Shown here piece by piece: positions 34,212 to 42,911 of a DNA stretch of 61,873 bases. The notes under the pieces were generated by a model. The model was not told the origin of the DNA. It was given only the letters and a program-made list of their open reading frames with translations, and did not search any database. The DNA lies in NCBI GenBank assembly GCA_017523615.1, contig JAFWWK010000032.1, forward strand, positions 1-61,873, given 5' to 3'. The stretch comes from Clostridia bacterium (GTDB lineage Bacteria > Bacillota > Clostridia > Christensenellales > Aristaeellaceae). The position numbers and the translations under genes were made by a program. The first letter of the stretch is position 1, and each line of letters begins with the position of its first letter.

Positions 34212-35051
34212 ATGATCGATCTTGTGATAAAAATCGGCTCAATGGCTTTGATCAGGAAAGAAGACAACGATATCGACTACAATATTTTTTCCCGGCTCGC
34301 CTCTCAGCTGCGTCCCGGGATGATCCTCGTATCTTCCGGCGCCACGGAGATCGGGCGGGTGGACTATATCAAGCGGACCGGGCAGGAACTGTACGGGGAT
34401 CCGGATATGTGCAAAACAGATTATGCCGCCCAAGGCCAGTCCATCCTGATGGAGACCTACCGCAGATTCACCGATCCGCGTTACAGCCTTCGGCAGGTCC
34501 TTGTGGAGCATAACCATTTCAATGATCCCGCCAAACGCAAACACCTGCAGGAGCTGCTGGACCGCGCGGCCAAACAGCACGCCATCCCCGTGATCAACTA
34601 TAACGACTGTATATCAGATGAAGAGAACCGCAAGATGGAGCTGATGGACCTGCACAACAAACGTCCGGCGGATCAGATAGTCGAATGTGTCGACAACGAC
34701 GAGACTGCGGCCGTGGTTTCGGAATTGATGCACTCCGAAAAGCTGATCCTCCTGACAAGCGTGGACGGTATCATGCTGGACCCCTCCGACCCGTCCACAC
34801 TGATCCCTGAAGTCGCCGCAAAAAATGAGGACGAGATGAAAAAGACCATCGCCGAATTGCAGGGGCATTGCCACGGCGCTTCACGGTCTGGCGCGAACGG
34901 CGCCGGAGCCAAACTGGAATACGCCATGCGGTGCGCCCTGACAGGGACCCATGTGATCATCGGGTCTCCCCGTTTCAGGCTGTCCGAGCTCATCCACCGC
35001 GAGGTGCCGTGTACGCATATTTATCTGGCCGGGGGCCGGAAAAAGCCCTGA
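34212..35051 (+). CDS. amino-acid kinase family protein, glutamate 5-kinase-like
   Basis: 279 aa with the amino-acid kinase fold: VIKIGSMALI (N-terminal phosphate loop), LVSSGATEIGR, AIPVINYNDCISDEE, NDETAAVVSELMHSEKLILLTSVDGI and GANGAGAKLEYAMRCAL. The order matches glutamate 5-kinase, the first enzyme of proline synthesis, but several blocks differ from ProB, there is no C-terminal PUA domain and proA is not adjacent. It could phosphorylate another carboxylate. AGAGGA precedes the ATG at 34212. It diverges from the lysyl-tRNA synthetase gene. Confidence 0.7.
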   Translation: MIDLVIKIGSMALIRKEDNDIDYNIFSRLASQLRPGMILVSSGATEIGRVDYIKRTGQELYGDPDMCKTDYAAQGQSILMETYRRFTDPRYSLRQVLVEHNHFNDPAKRKHLQELLDRAAKQHAIPVINYNDCISDEENRKMELMDLHNKRPADQIVECVDNDETAAVVSELMHSEKLILLTSVDGIMLDPSDPSTLIPEVAAKNEDEMKKTIAELQGHCHGASRSGANGAGAKLEYAMRCALTGTHVIIGSPRFRLSELIHREVPCTHIYLAGGRKKP

Positions 35052-35085
35052 CGACGCCGGACTTAAAAAGCTCAGCATGTAGAAC

Positions 35086-35116
35086 GCCGCCGGATCGTCT
35101 ATCCTGATCCGGCGGC
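35086..35116. terminator. strong hairpin between kinase gene and nucleoside ABC operon
   Basis: GCCGCCGGATC (35086-35096) and GATCCGGCGGC (35106-35116), 11-bp perfect stem at a convergent junction. No long T run on either side. Confidence 0.6.
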
Positions 35117-35125
35117 ATTCCACTG

Positions 35126-36121
35126 TCAGCGGTCTTCCCTGAAATAGGACCTTCCCAGACTTTCCGGGGGCTGGGTCTCCCTTTTTTTGCGGATGGAGGA
35201 AAGCACCAGCACGATGATGGTCACCACATAGGGAAGCATCTTATAGATCTCCTTGATCGCAAGGTTCATTCCCGTCGGGATGTACATATGCAGGATATAC
35301 AGGCCGCCGAACAGCACAGAGGCGATCACGCCGACGTTGGGACGCCATATGGTGAAAATGACCAGGGCAATAGCCAGCCACCCGCGGTCTCCGAAGGCGT
35401 CGTTAGACCAGATGCCCCTGGCATAATCCATCACATAATACAGTCCGCCAAGCCCGGCGATCATGCTTCCGATGCAGGTAGCGCGGTACTTGTACCTGTT
35501 GACATCGATCCCGGCAGCGTCTGCCGTGGCAGGACTCTCGCCCACGGCACGCAGATGGAGTCCGACCCTGGTCCTCTTCAGCACATATGAAGCAAAAAGG
35601 GCGATCGCGATCGCGACATAAGCCAAAAACCCGTAGGACAGGAACAGCTTTCCAAACCAGCCGAGGTTCGCGGCAAAGGGGAGCGGCGCGCTGAAGCATT
35701 CGGCTGTGGCGGTCAGCGTGATCGCCGGAACGTCCTTGCCGGAAAGCTTGATCAGCGACCCGCCGAAAAAATTGCCTACGCCGATCCCAAAGGTGGTCAG
35801 GGCAAGGCCAGTCACGTTCTGGTTGGCACGCAGCGTAACTGTAAGGAAGCAGTAGAGCAGTCCCATCAGAAGCGATCCCACGAGACAGCAGACCAGCGGG
35901 ATCGCAACGGCAATGAAGGGGACCACACTTGTTCCTGCGGGCAGGGACTGCTCATAAAGAAAACCGCCGATGACCCCGCTGATGCCGCCGACATACATGA
36001 TCCCGGGGATGCCCAGGTTCAAATTCCCCGCTTTTTCGGTCAGGGTCTCGCCCGTGCTTCCGTAAAGCAGGGGAATGCCCTGCATGACTGCCCTGGGGAT
36101 AAAGGAAAGAAAATCAAACAT
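35126..36121 (-). CDS. nucleoside-type ABC transporter permease (second)
   Basis: 331-aa inner-membrane permease of the BPD_transp_2 family, with about nine hydrophobic segments. LTEKAGNLNLGIPGIMYVGG near the N-terminus and RTRVGLHLRAVGESPATADAAGIDV in the middle (the cytoplasmic coupling loop to the ATPase) are diagnostic for the YufQ/BmpD type. It is the last gene of the four-gene operon and overlaps its upstream partner by eight bases. Together they import nucleosides into the cell. Confidence 0.9.
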   Translation of the reverse strand: MFDFLSFIPRAVMQGIPLLYGSTGETLTEKAGNLNLGIPGIMYVGGISGVIGGFLYEQSLPAGTSVVPFIAVAIPLVCCLVGSLLMGLLYCFLTVTLRANQNVTGLALTTFGIGVGNFFGGSLIKLSGKDVPAITLTATAECFSAPLPFAANLGWFGKLFLSYGFLAYVAIAIALFASYVLKRTRVGLHLRAVGESPATADAAGIDVNRYKYRATCIGSMIAGLGGLYYVMDYARGIWSNDAFGDRGWLAIALVIFTIWRPNVGVIASVLFGGLYILHMYIPTGMNLAIKEIYKMLPYVVTIIVLVLSSIRKKRETQPPESLGRSYFREDR

Positions 36122-37226
36122 GGGCCATTCCCTCCTTTGATTCGTTGTGCCTCATGCAGAGACGGTAATTGATAAAGAATTCCCCGCCGATGATGAAAAA
36201 AAGGATAATACCTGTCAGGATATCCGCAAAAGAGGAATTCAGCTTGCATTTCTGGGCCATCTCACTGGCGCCCCGATCGAGGAAAACCAGCAGGAAGCTG
36301 GCAAGGATCATCCAGACAGGATTGAACTTGGCAAGCCAGGACACCATCACGGCGGTGAAGCCCCTGCCGTCCACCAGGGTGGTGGTCAGCGTATGGTCCG
36401 TTCCGCCGGTCAGCATAAAACCGGCGATGCCGCACATGGCTCCCGAAAGGATCATGGTGCGCATGATGACACGATCCACCTTGATGCCCACATACCGCGC
36501 GGTCTTTTCGCTTTCGCCCACCACGGTCAATTCATATCCGTGTTTTGAAAAGCGCAGGTAAAAATACATCCCGGTGCAGAGGAAGGCGGCGATCAGGATG
36601 CTGAGAAGGTACTTCTGCCCTCCCACCACCGGAAGCCAGCCGACGTTCGAGCTCTGATTGATAACCCCTATGTTTCCGGAGCCCTTCGGGGACTCCCAGA
36701 ACACACAGAAAAAAGCCACCAGCTGAGTCGCGATGTAGTTCATCATCAGGGTGAAGAGCGTTTCGTTTGTGTTCCATTTCGCCTTGAAAAAAGCGGGGAT
36801 CAGGCCCCAGAGGGCGCCCGCAATGATGCTGGCGGCAAGCATCGCGCAAATCACGGCCCAGTTGGGAAGAACGCTTTTCAGGGTGATCATGCACGCAGCG
36901 GACGCCAGGCACCCCATCAGGGCCTGCCCTTCGCCGCCGATATTCCAGAACCGCATCTGGAACGCCGGCGTGACCGCCAGGGAGATCACAAGGAGCATCG
37001 CCACATTTTGCCCGGTGACCCACATCTTACGGGGCGACCCGAAGGTCCCGTTAAAGATGGAGGTAAAGATCTGCACAGGGTCCTGGCCTGTCATGATCAG
37101 CGATATCACGGCGCACAAAATCATGGCCAGGACAATGGAAAGCCCGCGGTACATCCATGCTTTCCACCAGGGCATCGGCGCGCGCTTTACGATATGAAAC
37201 AAAGGTTTTTTGTCAGGCTTGCTCAT
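36114..37226 (-). CDS. nucleoside-type ABC transporter permease (first)
   Basis: 370 aa, membrane permease of the YufP/BmpC type with an N-terminal cytoplasmic part, then multiple helices. FQMRFWNIGGEGQALMG and FSKHGYELTVVGESEKTARYVGIKVDR (coupling loop) are characteristic, as is GFMLTGGTDHTLTTTLVDGRGF. It pairs with the following permease to form the pore. The gene overlaps the ATPase gene by 14 bases, indicating translational coupling. Confidence 0.9.
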   Translation of the reverse strand: MSKPDKKPLFHIVKRAPMPWWKAWMYRGLSIVLAMILCAVISLIMTGQDPVQIFTSIFNGTFGSPRKMWVTGQNVAMLLVISLAVTPAFQMRFWNIGGEGQALMGCLASAACMITLKSVLPNWAVICAMLAASIIAGALWGLIPAFFKAKWNTNETLFTLMMNYIATQLVAFFCVFWESPKGSGNIGVINQSSNVGWLPVVGGQKYLLSILIAAFLCTGMYFYLRFSKHGYELTVVGESEKTARYVGIKVDRVIMRTMILSGAMCGIAGFMLTGGTDHTLTTTLVDGRGFTAVMVSWLAKFNPVWMILASFLLVFLDRGASEMAQKCKLNSSFADILTGIILFFIIGGEFFINYRLCMRHNESKEGMAHV

Positions 37227-38751
37227 TCACTTTCCCCCCGATATGCGTCATCAGCATACCTATCTCCCTTTTGTCCGCCGTACGCCCGTCCAGGATACCG
37301 CTGACCTTTCCGTCGCAGATCACCAGGATCCTGTCCGCGATCTCCAGCAGCACATCCAGGTCCTCGCCGACATAGATCACGGCCACGCCGTCTTTTTTCT
37401 GCCGGTTGATCAGATCGTAGATGGTATAGGAGGAATTGATATCCAATCCACGCACCGCGTAGGCCGTCAGAAGGACGGTGGGAGACGCGTTGATCTCCCT
37501 TCCGACAAGCACCTTCTGGACGTTGCCTCCGGAAAGGCGCCGGACCGGCGTATTCACCCCCGGCGTATTCACTTCCAGGTCATGGATAACGTTCTGGGCC
37601 ACGTTCCTGGGCGTCTTCCTGTCGGTGAATATCGACCGGCCCTTGCGGAACGACCGGAGCATCATGTTGTCCGTCAGGTCCATATTCCCCACCAGGCCCA
37701 TGCCCAGCCTGTCCTCGGGGACAAAGGACAAAACAACGCCCATCTCGGCGATCTTCAGTGGATCCTTGCCGATCAGGCTTTCCCGGCAACCGTCGTCCTC
37801 TATATAATAGACCTCTCCCTCCTGCGTATGCTGCAGTCCGGCGATGGCCTCCAGGAGTTCCTTCTGTCCGCAGCCGGAGATCCCTGCGATCCCCAGGATC
37901 TCCCCGGAATTGGCTGTAAACGACACATGGTCCAGCTTCAGGATCCCATCCTCCGTCCTGACCGTCAGATCCATGACCTCCAGCCTGGGCTTCGGATCCA
38001 CCGGTTCGGGCCGCTCGATGTTCAGGGTAACGGAATGTCCCACCATCATATCGGTCATTTCCTGGGCATTCGTGTCCTTGGTGACAAGATCGCCGACAAA
38101 TTGCCCGGAGCGGAGGACCGCCACCCTGTCCGACAGGCTGAGCACCTCCTGCATTTTGTGGGTAATAATGATGATCGCCTTGCCGCTCTCCTTCATGGAG
38201 CGGAGAACGGCAAACAGCTTGTCCGTCTCCTGGGGCGTCAGCACGGCCGTCGGTTCGTCGAGGATCAGGATATCCGCTCCGCGGTAAAGAGCCTTGACGA
38301 TCTCGACGGTCTGCTTCTGGGAGACCGACATATCGTAGATCTTTTGGTCTGGATCGACGTCAAACCCGAATTTCGAGCAGATATCCCTGATCCTGGAGGA
38401 AGCGGCTTTCAGGTCAAGCTTGCCGTCCAGACCCAGGACGATGTTTTCAGCCGCGGTCAACAGGTCTACCAGCTTGAAATGCTGGTGGATCATGCCGATA
38501 TGATTGTCAAACGCGTCCCTGGGGGAACGAATGACCACGGGCTTTCCGTCGATCAGGATCTGGCCCTCGTCCGGGAAATAGATCCCCGCGAGCATATTCA
38601 TCAGGGTCGTCTTCCCGCTCCCGTTTTCACCGAGCAGGGCCAGGATCTCCCCTTTGTAAATATCCAGGTCCACATGATCGTTCGCGACCACGTTTCTGCC
38701 AAAGATTTTTGTTATGCCGCGCATCGATACGGCAGGCACTTTTGTTTCCAT
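37213..38751 (-). CDS. nucleoside-type ABC transporter ATPase (two ABC domains)
   Basis: 512 aa with two fused ABC domains, as in the sugar/nucleoside (RbsA, YufO) group. Domain 1 is canonical: GENGSGKTTLMNMLAG, signature MSVSQKQTVEI and Walker B ILILDEPTAVLTP. Domain 2 is degenerate: its P-loop reads GISGCGQKELLEAIAG without the usual Lys, and the Walker B region is VLLTAYAVRGLDI in place of the usual QPTRGLD. Second domains in this group are often impaired, so a single active site is expected. It starts about 100 bases after the binding-protein gene. Confidence 0.92.
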   Translation of the reverse strand: METKVPAVSMRGITKIFGRNVVANDHVDLDIYKGEILALLGENGSGKTTLMNMLAGIYFPDEGQILIDGKPVVIRSPRDAFDNHIGMIHQHFKLVDLLTAAENIVLGLDGKLDLKAASSRIRDICSKFGFDVDPDQKIYDMSVSQKQTVEIVKALYRGADILILDEPTAVLTPQETDKLFAVLRSMKESGKAIIIITHKMQEVLSLSDRVAVLRSGQFVGDLVTKDTNAQEMTDMMVGHSVTLNIERPEPVDPKPRLEVMDLTVRTEDGILKLDHVSFTANSGEILGIAGISGCGQKELLEAIAGLQHTQEGEVYYIEDDGCRESLIGKDPLKIAEMGVVLSFVPEDRLGMGLVGNMDLTDNMMLRSFRKGRSIFTDRKTPRNVAQNVIHDLEVNTPGVNTPVRRLSGGNVQKVLVGREINASPTVLLTAYAVRGLDINSSYTIYDLINRQKKDGVAVIYVGEDLDVLLEIADRILVICDGKVSGILDGRTADKREIGMLMTHIGGKVNEQA

Positions 38752-38782
38752 CGGTTATTCCGCTCCGTCCGGATAAATCGAA

Positions 38783-38839
38783 GGGCAGCGCGCCTCTTTG
38801 CAGACGCGCTGCCCTTTGAAAGGGAGGCATCAGCCTCCC
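38783..38839 (-). terminator. tandem hairpins between the binding-protein and ATPase genes
   Basis: Two stems in the transcript: GGGAGGC/GCCTCCC (38839-38833 with 38828-38822) and GGGCAGCGCG/CGCGCTGCCC (38814-38805 with 38792-38783). No strong T run follows. Probably a 3'-end stabiliser and partial terminator, so that the binding protein is made in excess of the pump. Confidence 0.55.
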
Positions 38840-38854
38840 ATGGGGTTTTATTGA

Positions 38855-40048
38855 TTAAGCGCCGGTATCCAGCAGCGTGATGCCGTCGATCTGGATGTCA
38901 AAATAGGGAGCGCTGCGGAATTCGGACTCATGGAAGTAACCGCCGGAGATCACCTCGGTATCGGGGGTATAATTCTCGTCGGTATCCACGTCTGCCAGGT
39001 AGCTGTCCAGAGCGGTGCCGTTCACGGTGAAGGCGGAAACGTCAAACACCTTCAGGGTGCCGTTTTCCAGGGCGGCCTTCGCTTCGGCGATGGCTTCAGC
39101 GGTGCCGGGAGCGGCAACAGCTTCGTTGACGTCGGTCAGTTCGACGGAACCGACGGCAAGGGTGCCGGTCCAGTCAGCCGCGATAGGTTCGCCGTTCAGG
39201 ACGCAGGTGATCATGTATTCCATGTAGGGCACCCAGTTGATGCGGGAAGAAACAATGAAGGTGTTGGGGCCGGCGTCGATGGTGGAGCCGTTGTAGGAGA
39301 CATTGGGGATTCCGGCGGCTTCGCAGGCGGAAGGAGCGCCCAGGGAATCGGCATGCTGGCTGATCAGAACGCAGCCGTCGTTGATCAGCTTCTGCGCGCC
39401 TTCGGTCTCGAGGGCCTGGTCATACCAGGAACCGGTGAAGGTCACTTCCATAGTCGCGGAAGGCACCACATGGCGCACACCCAGGAAGAAGGAGGTATAA
39501 CCGGAAACGACTTCGGCATAGGGATAGGCACCGACGTAACCGATCTTGGCGTCAGCTTCGGTGATCTTGCCGCTGTCGATCATTTCCTTGACCTTCATGC
39601 CCGCGGCGATGCCGGCAAGGAAGCGGCCTTCATAAATGGAAGCAAAAGCATTGTGATAGTTGGACAGACCCACGGTGTGAGCCTTGGTGCCGGTCGCGTG
39701 GCAGAACTGGACCTCGGGGAATTCCTTGGCAGCCTCGATCATATAATCCTCATGGCCGAAGGAATCGGCAAAGATGATGTTGCAGCCGCCGTCGCAGAGT
39801 TCGACCGCTTTATTGTAGCATTCCTGTCCTTCGGGAACATTGGTCACGATCTCATATTCAACGCCGAGTTTTTCGCAGGCTTCCTTGGCTGCGCGCAGGA
39901 AGTTGAGGTCATACGTGGAGTTTTCGTCATGCAGGAAAATGAAACCCACCTTGACGTCTTCCTTGGCCACGCCGTCCGCCAGCGTATAGACGCAGGACAG
40001 GCACATCACACACGCGGCCAACAGAGCGATCAGCTTTTTCATGGACAT
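38855..40048 (-). CDS. BMP-family nucleoside-binding protein (PnrA-like)
   Basis: 397 aa. Extracellular solute-binding protein of the BMP/PnrA family, which binds purine nucleosides. VKVGFIFLHDENSTYDLNF, NIIFADSFGHEDYMIEAAKE and VNEAVAAPGT fit the fold. The signal region is MSMKKLIALLAACVMCLSCVYTLA; it holds LAAC, a lipobox-like sequence but very close to the N-terminus, and a second Cys without a proper lipobox, so lipid anchoring is likely but not certain. AAGGAGG selects the ATG at 40048. First gene of the transporter operon. Confidence 0.92.
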   Translation of the reverse strand: MSMKKLIALLAACVMCLSCVYTLADGVAKEDVKVGFIFLHDENSTYDLNFLRAAKEACEKLGVEYEIVTNVPEGQECYNKAVELCDGGCNIIFADSFGHEDYMIEAAKEFPEVQFCHATGTKAHTVGLSNYHNAFASIYEGRFLAGIAAGMKVKEMIDSGKITEADAKIGYVGAYPYAEVVSGYTSFFLGVRHVVPSATMEVTFTGSWYDQALETEGAQKLINDGCVLISQHADSLGAPSACEAAGIPNVSYNGSTIDAGPNTFIVSSRINWVPYMEYMITCVLNGEPIAADWTGTLAVGSVELTDVNEAVAAPGTAEAIAEAKAALENGTLKVFDVSAFTVNGTALDSYLADVDTDENYTPDTEVISGGYFHESEFRSAPYFDIQIDGITLLDTGA

Positions 40049-40065
40049 AATTTCCTCCTTCTCTC

Positions 40066-40081
40066 TTTCGCTTGAGCGAAA
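40066..40081. promoter_or_regulatory. inverted repeat just downstream of the bmp transcription start
   Basis: TTTCGCT (40066-40072) and AGCGAAA (40075-40081) around a 2-base centre, within about 22 bases after the predicted transcription start. A good place for a repressor; it could equally be a hairpin at the mRNA 5' end. Confidence 0.4.
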
Positions 40082-40094
40082 TGAAAACATGAAC

Positions 40095-40123
40095 ATAATA
40101 GCTTATCAGATGCCAAATGTAAA
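40095..40123 (-). promoter_or_regulatory. sigma-A promoter of the nucleoside transporter operon
   Basis: Minus strand TTTACA (40123-40118), 17-base spacer, TATTAT (40100-40095), about 50 bases before the start codon. Confidence 0.7.
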
Positions 40124-40162
40124 GGGAAATTCACCAAAAAACCGAACTTTAAGAAAACATAC

Positions 40163-40203
40163 CAAAAAACATTCGTGTTTTTTGCATGTCGGACAAAATG
40201 TCC
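40163..40203 (-). terminator. hairpins after xpt, possible terminator
   Basis: In the direction of xpt a small GGACA/TGTCC hairpin (40203-40191) is followed by CAAAAAACA/TGTTTTTTG (40184-40163) with a 4-base loop, whose 3' arm supplies a T run. Weak but well placed between xpt and the bmp promoter. Confidence 0.45.
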
Positions 40204-40222
40204 GTTCGGCACGACGTATCCG

Positions 40223-40804
40223 TCAGTTCTCCCTGAGGCAGACGTTCCCCTTTTCGTCGATATGGTCGACAATAGCGAGGGAATACAGATCTCTCCCCTG
40301 ACTTCTCAGTGTCTCACCGCCGGGCTGGAAGCCTTTTTCGATCCCGATGCCGATGCCGCAAACCGGGCAGCCGGACTGGTCGCACAATTCCATCATGCCG
40401 TGCACCGCCTGCCCGTCCGCCAGGAAATCATCGACGATCAGGACCCGGGAGCCTTCGGGAAGATACCTGCGGTCCACGCGGATCGTGTTTTCGGTCTTGT
40501 GGGTAAAGGAATAGACCCTGGATGTGACCATTTCCTCATTCTGGACCACCGTACTCCCTTTTTTGGCAAAAACCACCGGTATATCTCCCAGAGCCCGTGC
40601 GCAGGCAAGAGCCAATGCGATCCCGCTGGCTTCGACCGTCAGGACCAGATCCGGGCGGGCGGAAGCAAAATGGTCCGCAAGCTCCTCTCCCATACGAAAC
40701 ATCAGTGCCGTATCGATCCTGTGGTTCAGGAACATATCCACTTTTACGACGTCTTTGCCGATGGTTTTTCCCCATTTGCGGATCGCTTCGTTCAGTTCCT
40801 TCAT
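40223..40804 (-). CDS. xpt: xanthine phosphoribosyltransferase
   Basis: 193-aa type I phosphoribosyltransferase converting xanthine and PRPP to XMP in purine salvage. VLTVEASGIALALACARALG, VVFAKKGSTVV and the PRPP-binding loop VLIVDDFLADGQAVHGM are as in Bacillus Xpt. AGGAGG precedes the ATG. It lies just upstream of the nucleoside importer on the same strand, which fits a salvage role. No purine riboswitch is visible ahead of it. It may be read through from mnmG, 98 bases upstream. Confidence 0.94.
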   Translation of the reverse strand: MKELNEAIRKWGKTIGKDVVKVDMFLNHRIDTALMFRMGEELADHFASARPDLVLTVEASGIALALACARALGDIPVVFAKKGSTVVQNEEMVTSRVYSFTHKTENTIRVDRRYLPEGSRVLIVDDFLADGQAVHGMMELCDQSGCPVCGIGIGIEKGFQPGGETLRSQGRDLYSLAIVDHIDEKGNVCLREN

Positions 40805-40839
40805 TATTTATACCTCCTGTTCCCGCTTTCTTCAAAGAG

Positions 40840-40874
40840 CAGACCGTAGTCTTCTCTTTTCAGAATGCGGTCTG
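40840..40874 (-). terminator. weak hairpin between mnmG and xpt
   Basis: CAGACCG/CGGTCTG (40840-40846 and 40868-40874) followed leftward by CTCTTTG. Could be a partial terminator. Confidence 0.3.
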
Positions 40875-40902
40875 TTTGGAATGCCGCGGTCTATTCTGCC
40901 AG

Positions 40903-42684
40903 TCAATCCTCCGCGCTGGCGGGACGGTTTTTCATCAGCCACACCATCAGAACGGAAACGTCCGCCGGGGACACTCCCGGGATACGGGACGCCTGTCCGA
41001 GGGAGGACGGCCTCTGGGCAGCCAGCTTCTGCCTGGCCTCCAGGCGAAGGGCGCTCATTTCAGTATATGGCGCGTCGTCCGGCAAACGATAGTCCTCCAT
41101 GGCGCGCATGCGGCTGACCAGAGACGCTTCCTTTTCCAGGTAACCCCCGTATTTGATCTCTATCTCCGCTTCGGCAACAGACGACGGCCTGAAGCCGAGC
41201 TTATCATCCATACAAAGACGCCCCTCCGGCTTCCTGATATCCTTCAGGCGGCCCTCCTCGGTCAGGATGCGGATGATCTGCGCGGTCTCCTTTTGTTTCC
41301 GCTCCGTCCGGCGCATCCTTTCATCCGATGCGAGCCCCAGGGCATGGGAACGGGCCGTCAGGCGAAGGTCCGCGTTATCCTGCCTGAGGAGCAGCCGGAA
41401 TTCAGCCCGGGAGGTCATCATCCGGTAAGGCTCATCGGTCCCCTTGGTGGTCAGATCGTCACAGAGGACGCCGATATACGCCTGGTCCCGGGTAAGGATC
41501 AGCGGCTCCTTCCCAAGGCAGTACATGGAGGCGTTGATGCCTGCCAGGATCCCCTGCGCCGCCGCTTCCTCGTAGCCGCTGGTCCCGTTGATTTGACCTG
41601 CAAAATACAATCCGGCAATGTCAAGGGCGCCCAGGGAAGGCCTCAGGGCCGTCGGATCGATACAGTCGTATTCGATGGCATATGCCAGGCGTGTGATGAC
41701 ACACCTTTCTAGGCCCCGGATGGTGCGGTACATTTTCCATTGCACGTCCTGCGGCATGGATGTGGACATGCCCTGGACATACCATTCGGGATATCCCTTC
41801 CCCTCGGGTTCAAGAAACAATTGATGTCTGTCCTTGTCCGCAAATCGGACGATCTTGGTCTCTATGGATGGGCAGTACCTGGCCCCGGTCCCAGTGATGG
41901 AGCCGGTGAACATCGGCGCTCTGTGCAGGTTTTCCCTGATGATCCTGTGGGTCTCTTCGTTCGTCCATGTCAGGTAGCATTTTTCGGTATTTTCGATCCT
42001 GCGGTCCGTCATGAATGAAAAAGGCACCACCGGTTCGTCGCCCCGCTGTTCCTCCATCAGGTCAAAATCGATGCTTCGCGCGTCGACCCGCGCCGGAGTC
42101 CCGGTCTTGAACCGCCTGATGGAAAAACCGAGGTCCGCAAGGTTTTTCGACAGATGCGTCGCCGGCAGAAGCCCCTGGGGACCGCCGTCCCAGGACGTCT
42201 CGCCGATGATGATCCGCGATTTCAGGTAAACGCCCGTGCACAGGACGCAGGCACGGCAGGGGATCGTCTCGCCGTCAGTCGTTTTGACGGCGCAGATACT
42301 GCCATTCTTTTCTGATATTTCCGAGGCTTCCCCCTGACGGACAGTCAGGCGCTCAGCGGAAAAAACCGCCCTCATCATCCGAGACTGGTAAGCCCGCTTA
42401 TCTGTCTGGGCGCGAAGTGAATGGACTGCGGGCCCTTTGGCGGTATTCAGCATCCGGCTCTGAAGGGTCACATCGTCCGCAGCCAGGCCCATTTCACCTC
42501 CCAGCGCGTCTACCTCCCGGACCAGATGGCCTTTCCCCGTCCCGCCGACGGACGGATTGCAGGGCATCAGGGCGATGGATTCGATGTTCAGCGTCAGAAG
42601 GACCGTATCCAGCCCGAGCCTGGAAGCGGCAAGCGCTGCTTCACATCCCGCGTGGCCCGCCCCGATAACAACAACGTCGGCCAA
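40903..42684 (-). CDS. mnmG: tRNA uridine-5-carboxymethylaminomethyl synthesis enzyme MnmG (GidA)
   Basis: 593 aa. With MnmE it installs the cmnm5 group on wobble U34. ADVVVIGAGHAGCEAALAASRLG is the FAD fold; MPCNPSVGGTGKGHLVREVDALGG, FKTGTPARVDARSIDF, YCPSIETKIVRF and GQINGTSGYEEAAAQG are family signatures. The frame is open upstream, but the best start is the TTG at 42684, preceded by AGGTGGGG and directly before the homologous region. mnmE and rsmG, often linked, are not in this window. Confidence 0.95.
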   Translation of the reverse strand: MADVVVIGAGHAGCEAALAASRLGLDTVLLTLNIESIALMPCNPSVGGTGKGHLVREVDALGGEMGLAADDVTLQSRMLNTAKGPAVHSLRAQTDKRAYQSRMMRAVFSAERLTVRQGEASEISEKNGSICAVKTTDGETIPCRACVLCTGVYLKSRIIIGETSWDGGPQGLLPATHLSKNLADLGFSIRRFKTGTPARVDARSIDFDLMEEQRGDEPVVPFSFMTDRRIENTEKCYLTWTNEETHRIIRENLHRAPMFTGSITGTGARYCPSIETKIVRFADKDRHQLFLEPEGKGYPEWYVQGMSTSMPQDVQWKMYRTIRGLERCVITRLAYAIEYDCIDPTALRPSLGALDIAGLYFAGQINGTSGYEEAAAQGILAGINASMYCLGKEPLILTRDQAYIGVLCDDLTTKGTDEPYRMMTSRAEFRLLLRQDNADLRLTARSHALGLASDERMRRTERKQKETAQIIRILTEEGRLKDIRKPEGRLCMDDKLGFRPSSVAEAEIEIKYGGYLEKEASLVSRMRAMEDYRLPDDAPYTEMSALRLEARQKLAAQRPSSLGQASRIPGVSPADVSVLMVWLMKNRPASAED

Positions 42685-42727
42685 ATAAAACCCCACCTTT
42701 CGCGCCTGACCTGGAACAATTTTTGAA

Positions 42728-42733
42728 TTATAG
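42728..42733 (-). promoter_or_regulatory. -10 box of mnmG promoter
   Basis: Minus strand TATAAT at 42733-42728, about 44 bases before the start. The matching -35 region is T-rich and not consensus. Confidence 0.5.
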
Positions 42734-42806
42734 CACGAATATACAATAAATAAAAGAAAGAAAAGCAAATTATTCTGATCGTATTGATCACAGCGGCAAT
42801 GAAAAA

Positions 42807-42856
42807 TGTAACACTTCATGTCTTTTTTATTGCAAAAGTTTTATGCGAGTGTTACA
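42807..42856. promoter_or_regulatory. 9-bp inverted repeat flanking the promoter of the secreted-protein gene
   Basis: TGTAACACT (42807-42815) and AGTGTTACA (42848-42856) are perfect inverted copies separated by 32 bases. The right copy overlaps the -10 box; the left is about three turns upstream. This suggests a dimeric regulator bound at two sites. Confidence 0.45.
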
Positions 42857-42858
42857 AT
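42830..42858 (+). promoter_or_regulatory. promoter of the secreted-protein gene
   Basis: TTGCAA (42830-42835), 17-base spacer, TACAAT (42853-42858), 54 bases before the ATG. Confidence 0.6.
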
Positions 42859-42911
42859 CTTATTGATTCGATTATTCAGGGCATTCATCCGCCCGAAAGG
42901 GAGTATGCATT

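Noticed and set aside
40805-40902. Purine riboswitch for xpt
   Set aside because: The 98-base gap lacks the conserved TATA...TACC and loop sequences of purine aptamers.
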